From positions 1-7,535 of the forward strand of contig DEHW01000192.1 in assembly GCA_002352135.1 (NCBI GenBank): a stretch of DNA of 7,535 bases, given 5' to 3'. Below are positions 6,291 through 7,535 of the stretch, in pieces (within the stretch, counting starts at the first letter, position 1; each line of letters begins with the position of its first letter). Origin of the DNA: Lysobacterales bacterium UBA2790. Its GTDB lineage: Bacteria; Pseudomonadota; Gammaproteobacteria; Xanthomonadales; Xanthomonadaceae. The notes below the pieces were generated by a model that saw only the letters and a list, made by a program, of their open reading frames with translations, did no database searches and had not been told where the DNA came from. The translations under genes and the position numbers were made by a program.

Positions 6291-7145
6291 TTACTGAGTG
6301 AGGAAGTACCAGCTCAGGACACTCACACCTAAGGCCACCCGATAGATGACGAAGGGCATCACGCCGACACGTCGGATGATCTTGAGAAAGCCATGGATGA
6401 CGATGACACCGGCGAGTGCCGAAATCAGCGCGCCCAGACCGAAGTCCTTCCAGATCACCCGCTCCTCGCTCAGCAGCAATTCCATCAGGCCATGTGCGGA
6501 GGCCAACACCATGACCGGAGCCGACATCAGAAACGAATAACGCGCAGCGGCGGCGCGAGTCAGCCCAAGAAACAGACCTGCGGTCATAGTCACACCAGAA
6601 CGCGAGGTGCCGGGAATCAAGGCCAGAGCCTGCGCGCAACCGATCAGCACGGCCTGGCGCAGGCTCATTTTCGAGAAGACTGCGTTGGCGCCATCGACAA
6701 AGTCGGCATCTGCGGTCGCTAAGGGTGCTGCGGTGCCATGGCTACGCCGATCCGCAAATCCAAGCAGGACTCCGAAGAACACCAGGCACACTCCAATCGT
6801 CAACGGATGACGAAGCAGATTGGCTCCCGCCTCGCCCATCGCCAAGCCGACGATGGCGGCAGGCACCGTGGAAAGTGCCAAGCCGAGAGCCAGGCGCTGC
6901 ATTGGATTGAAGGCGTGTCCGGGCCTCCAGCGCAGCAATTCGACCGACAGGGCGAGGAAGTCTGCTCTGAAGTAAATCAGCACCGCCATCAAGGTGCCGA
7001 AATGTAGAGCGAGATCGAAGGCCAGACCTTGATAGTCCCAGCCGAGAAACAGGCTGGCGAGGACCAGATGTCCCGAGCTCGACACCGGCAGGAACTCGGT
7101 CAAAGCCTGCACCAGCGCCAGAATCAGAATGTGAAGAAATTCCAC
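6291..7145 (-). CDS. uppP: Undecaprenyl-diphosphatase (UppP/BacA)
   Basis: This 284-residue polytopic inner-membrane enzyme dephosphorylates undecaprenyl diphosphate to undecaprenyl phosphate. It thereby recycles the carrier for peptidoglycan and other surface polymers, and overproduction of the family is known to give bacitracin resistance. Both signature motifs are present. The (E/Q)xxxE motif is Q13-x3-E17, leading into FLPVSSSGH with His26. The second is PGTSRSGVT at residues 178-186, with Arg182. Length and the hydrophobic pattern match the family. The start is GTG, supported by AAGGA seven bases upstream and by alignment of the N-terminus with known BacA proteins. It lies 27 bases after the PEBP-family gene and 34 bases before cls, which suggests an operon. 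Confidence 0.96.
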   Translation of the reverse strand: MEFLHILILALVQALTEFLPVSSSGHLVLASLFLGWDYQGLAFDLALHFGTLMAVLIYFRADFLALSVELLRWRPGHAFNPMQRLALGLALSTVPAAIVGLAMGEAGANLLRHPLTIGVCLVFFGVLLGFADRRSHGTAAPLATADADFVDGANAVFSKMSLRQAVLIGCAQALALIPGTSRSGVTMTAGLFLGLTRAAAARYSFLMSAPVMVLASAHGLMELLLSEERVIWKDFGLGALISALAGVIVIHGFLKIIRRVGVMPFVIYRVALGVSVLSWYFLTQ

Positions 7146-7152
7146 GCAAACG

Positions 7153-7157
7153 TCCTT
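7153..7157 (-). promoter_or_regulatory. Ribosome binding site of uppP
   Basis: AAGGA on the minus strand lies seven bases before the GTG at 7145. It supports a non-ATG start for uppP inside the short gap after the PEBP gene. Confidence 0.75.
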
Positions 7158-7172
7158 GTACGAAGTGGCCGA

Positions 7173-7535
7173 TCAACGCAAACGAGGGTTAAGTGTGTAA
7201 GTGCCGTACAAGGCCGTTTCGGCAATGACGTGGCCCTGCATCGCGCGCAGCAATTCCGCCATACCAAAGCCGCGTGGTAGATCGAGCTGAGCGACATCCA
7301 GCGCAAACAGCCGGAAAAAGTAACGGTGAACCTTGGCATCATTGAAGGGCGGACAGGGGCCGTCGTAGCCGAGATACAAGCCGTCCATCTCGGGGTCACC
7401 CGCGAACCAGGCGGTGTAGTCGTTGCGTCCCTGCACACTACCCTTGGGTCCGGAAGGTGCCGCCTTGCCACGCGCCGTGATGCCATCGCTGCACGCGCCG
7501 ACTTCAATGTGAGTGACATCGCTCGGAATGTTGGC
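7173..7535 (-). CDS. YbhB/YbcL family (PEBP, Raf kinase inhibitor-like) protein, 5' partial
   Basis: The C-terminal 120 residues are visible, and the frame is open to the end of the window, starting with ANIPSDVTHIEVG. The GTG at 7436 is an internal Val, not a start. The segment contains the phosphatidylethanolamine-binding-protein fold hallmarks: NIP near the edge, GRND, GYDGPCPP followed by a HRYFFRLFALD strand, and a C-terminal HVIAETALYGTY helix/strand. Bacterial members run to roughly 150-190 residues, so 30-70 are missing. The family may bind small anionic ligands, and its role in bacteria is poorly known. The gene sits 27 bases before uppP and is likely the upstream part of the same transcript. 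Whether it carries a signal peptide cannot be seen here. Confidence 0.93.
   Translation of the reverse strand, partial: ANIPSDVTHIEVGACSDGITARGKAAPSGPKGSVQGRNDYTAWFAGDPEMDGLYLGYDGPCPPFNDAKVHRYFFRLFALDVAQLDLPRGFGMAELLRAMQGHVIAETALYGTYTLNPRLR

Noticed and set aside
7173..7436. A complete 87-codon gene starting at the GTG at 7436
   Set aside because: The frame stays open to the window edge and the upstream codons encode conserved PEBP sequence (NIPSDVTHIEV), so the true start lies outside the window.

Overview
This window looks like chromosomal DNA from a GC-rich gammaproteobacterium. The best guess is the Xanthomonadales (Lysobacterales), perhaps near Rhodanobacteraceae or Dokdonella. The clues are the GC-rich codon use, the style of the secreted beta-propeller protein with its short C-terminal tail ending in ADGFEN, and the character of the envelope genes. 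The placement is inference, because no rRNA or other marker gene is present. I see no mobile element, CRISPR array, tRNA, rRNA or phage gene.

Layout. Positions 1-1209 (+) hold the 3' two thirds of a sodium:solute symporter of the acetate permease-like (ActP/VC_2705) type. A textbook hairpin and T-run terminator follows at 1237-1263. Convergent to it, at 1324-1587 (-), is a small gene for an 87-residue protein with two predicted membrane helices and no recognisable family. A non-coding stretch of about 280 bp (1588-1868) separates this gene from a divergent large gene and holds clustered CATG motifs and a direct repeat. The large gene, 1869-4805 (+), encodes a secreted 978-residue protein with thirteen Asp-box (BNR-type) motifs, a calcium-binding-like Asp-rich linker, a C-terminal beta domain and the tail motif.

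The rest of the window is a compact leftward cluster, probably one operon. It runs from a YbhB/YbcL-type PEBP protein (7173-7535, 5' end outside the window) to undecaprenyl-diphosphatase uppP (6291-7145, GTG start) to cardiolipin synthase cls (4841-6256). The gaps are 27 and 34 bp. UppP recycles the lipid carrier for peptidoglycan and other surface polymers, and Cls makes cardiolipin, so both act on membrane lipids. The link to the PEBP protein is positional only.

Most of the window is ordinary housekeeping content. The points most worth a second look are a 9-bp perfect inverted repeat that buries the cls start codon and spans a four-codon reading frame, the architecture and C-terminal tail of the beta-propeller protein, and the motif cluster upstream of it. 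I did not find convincing evidence of a new multi-gene system.
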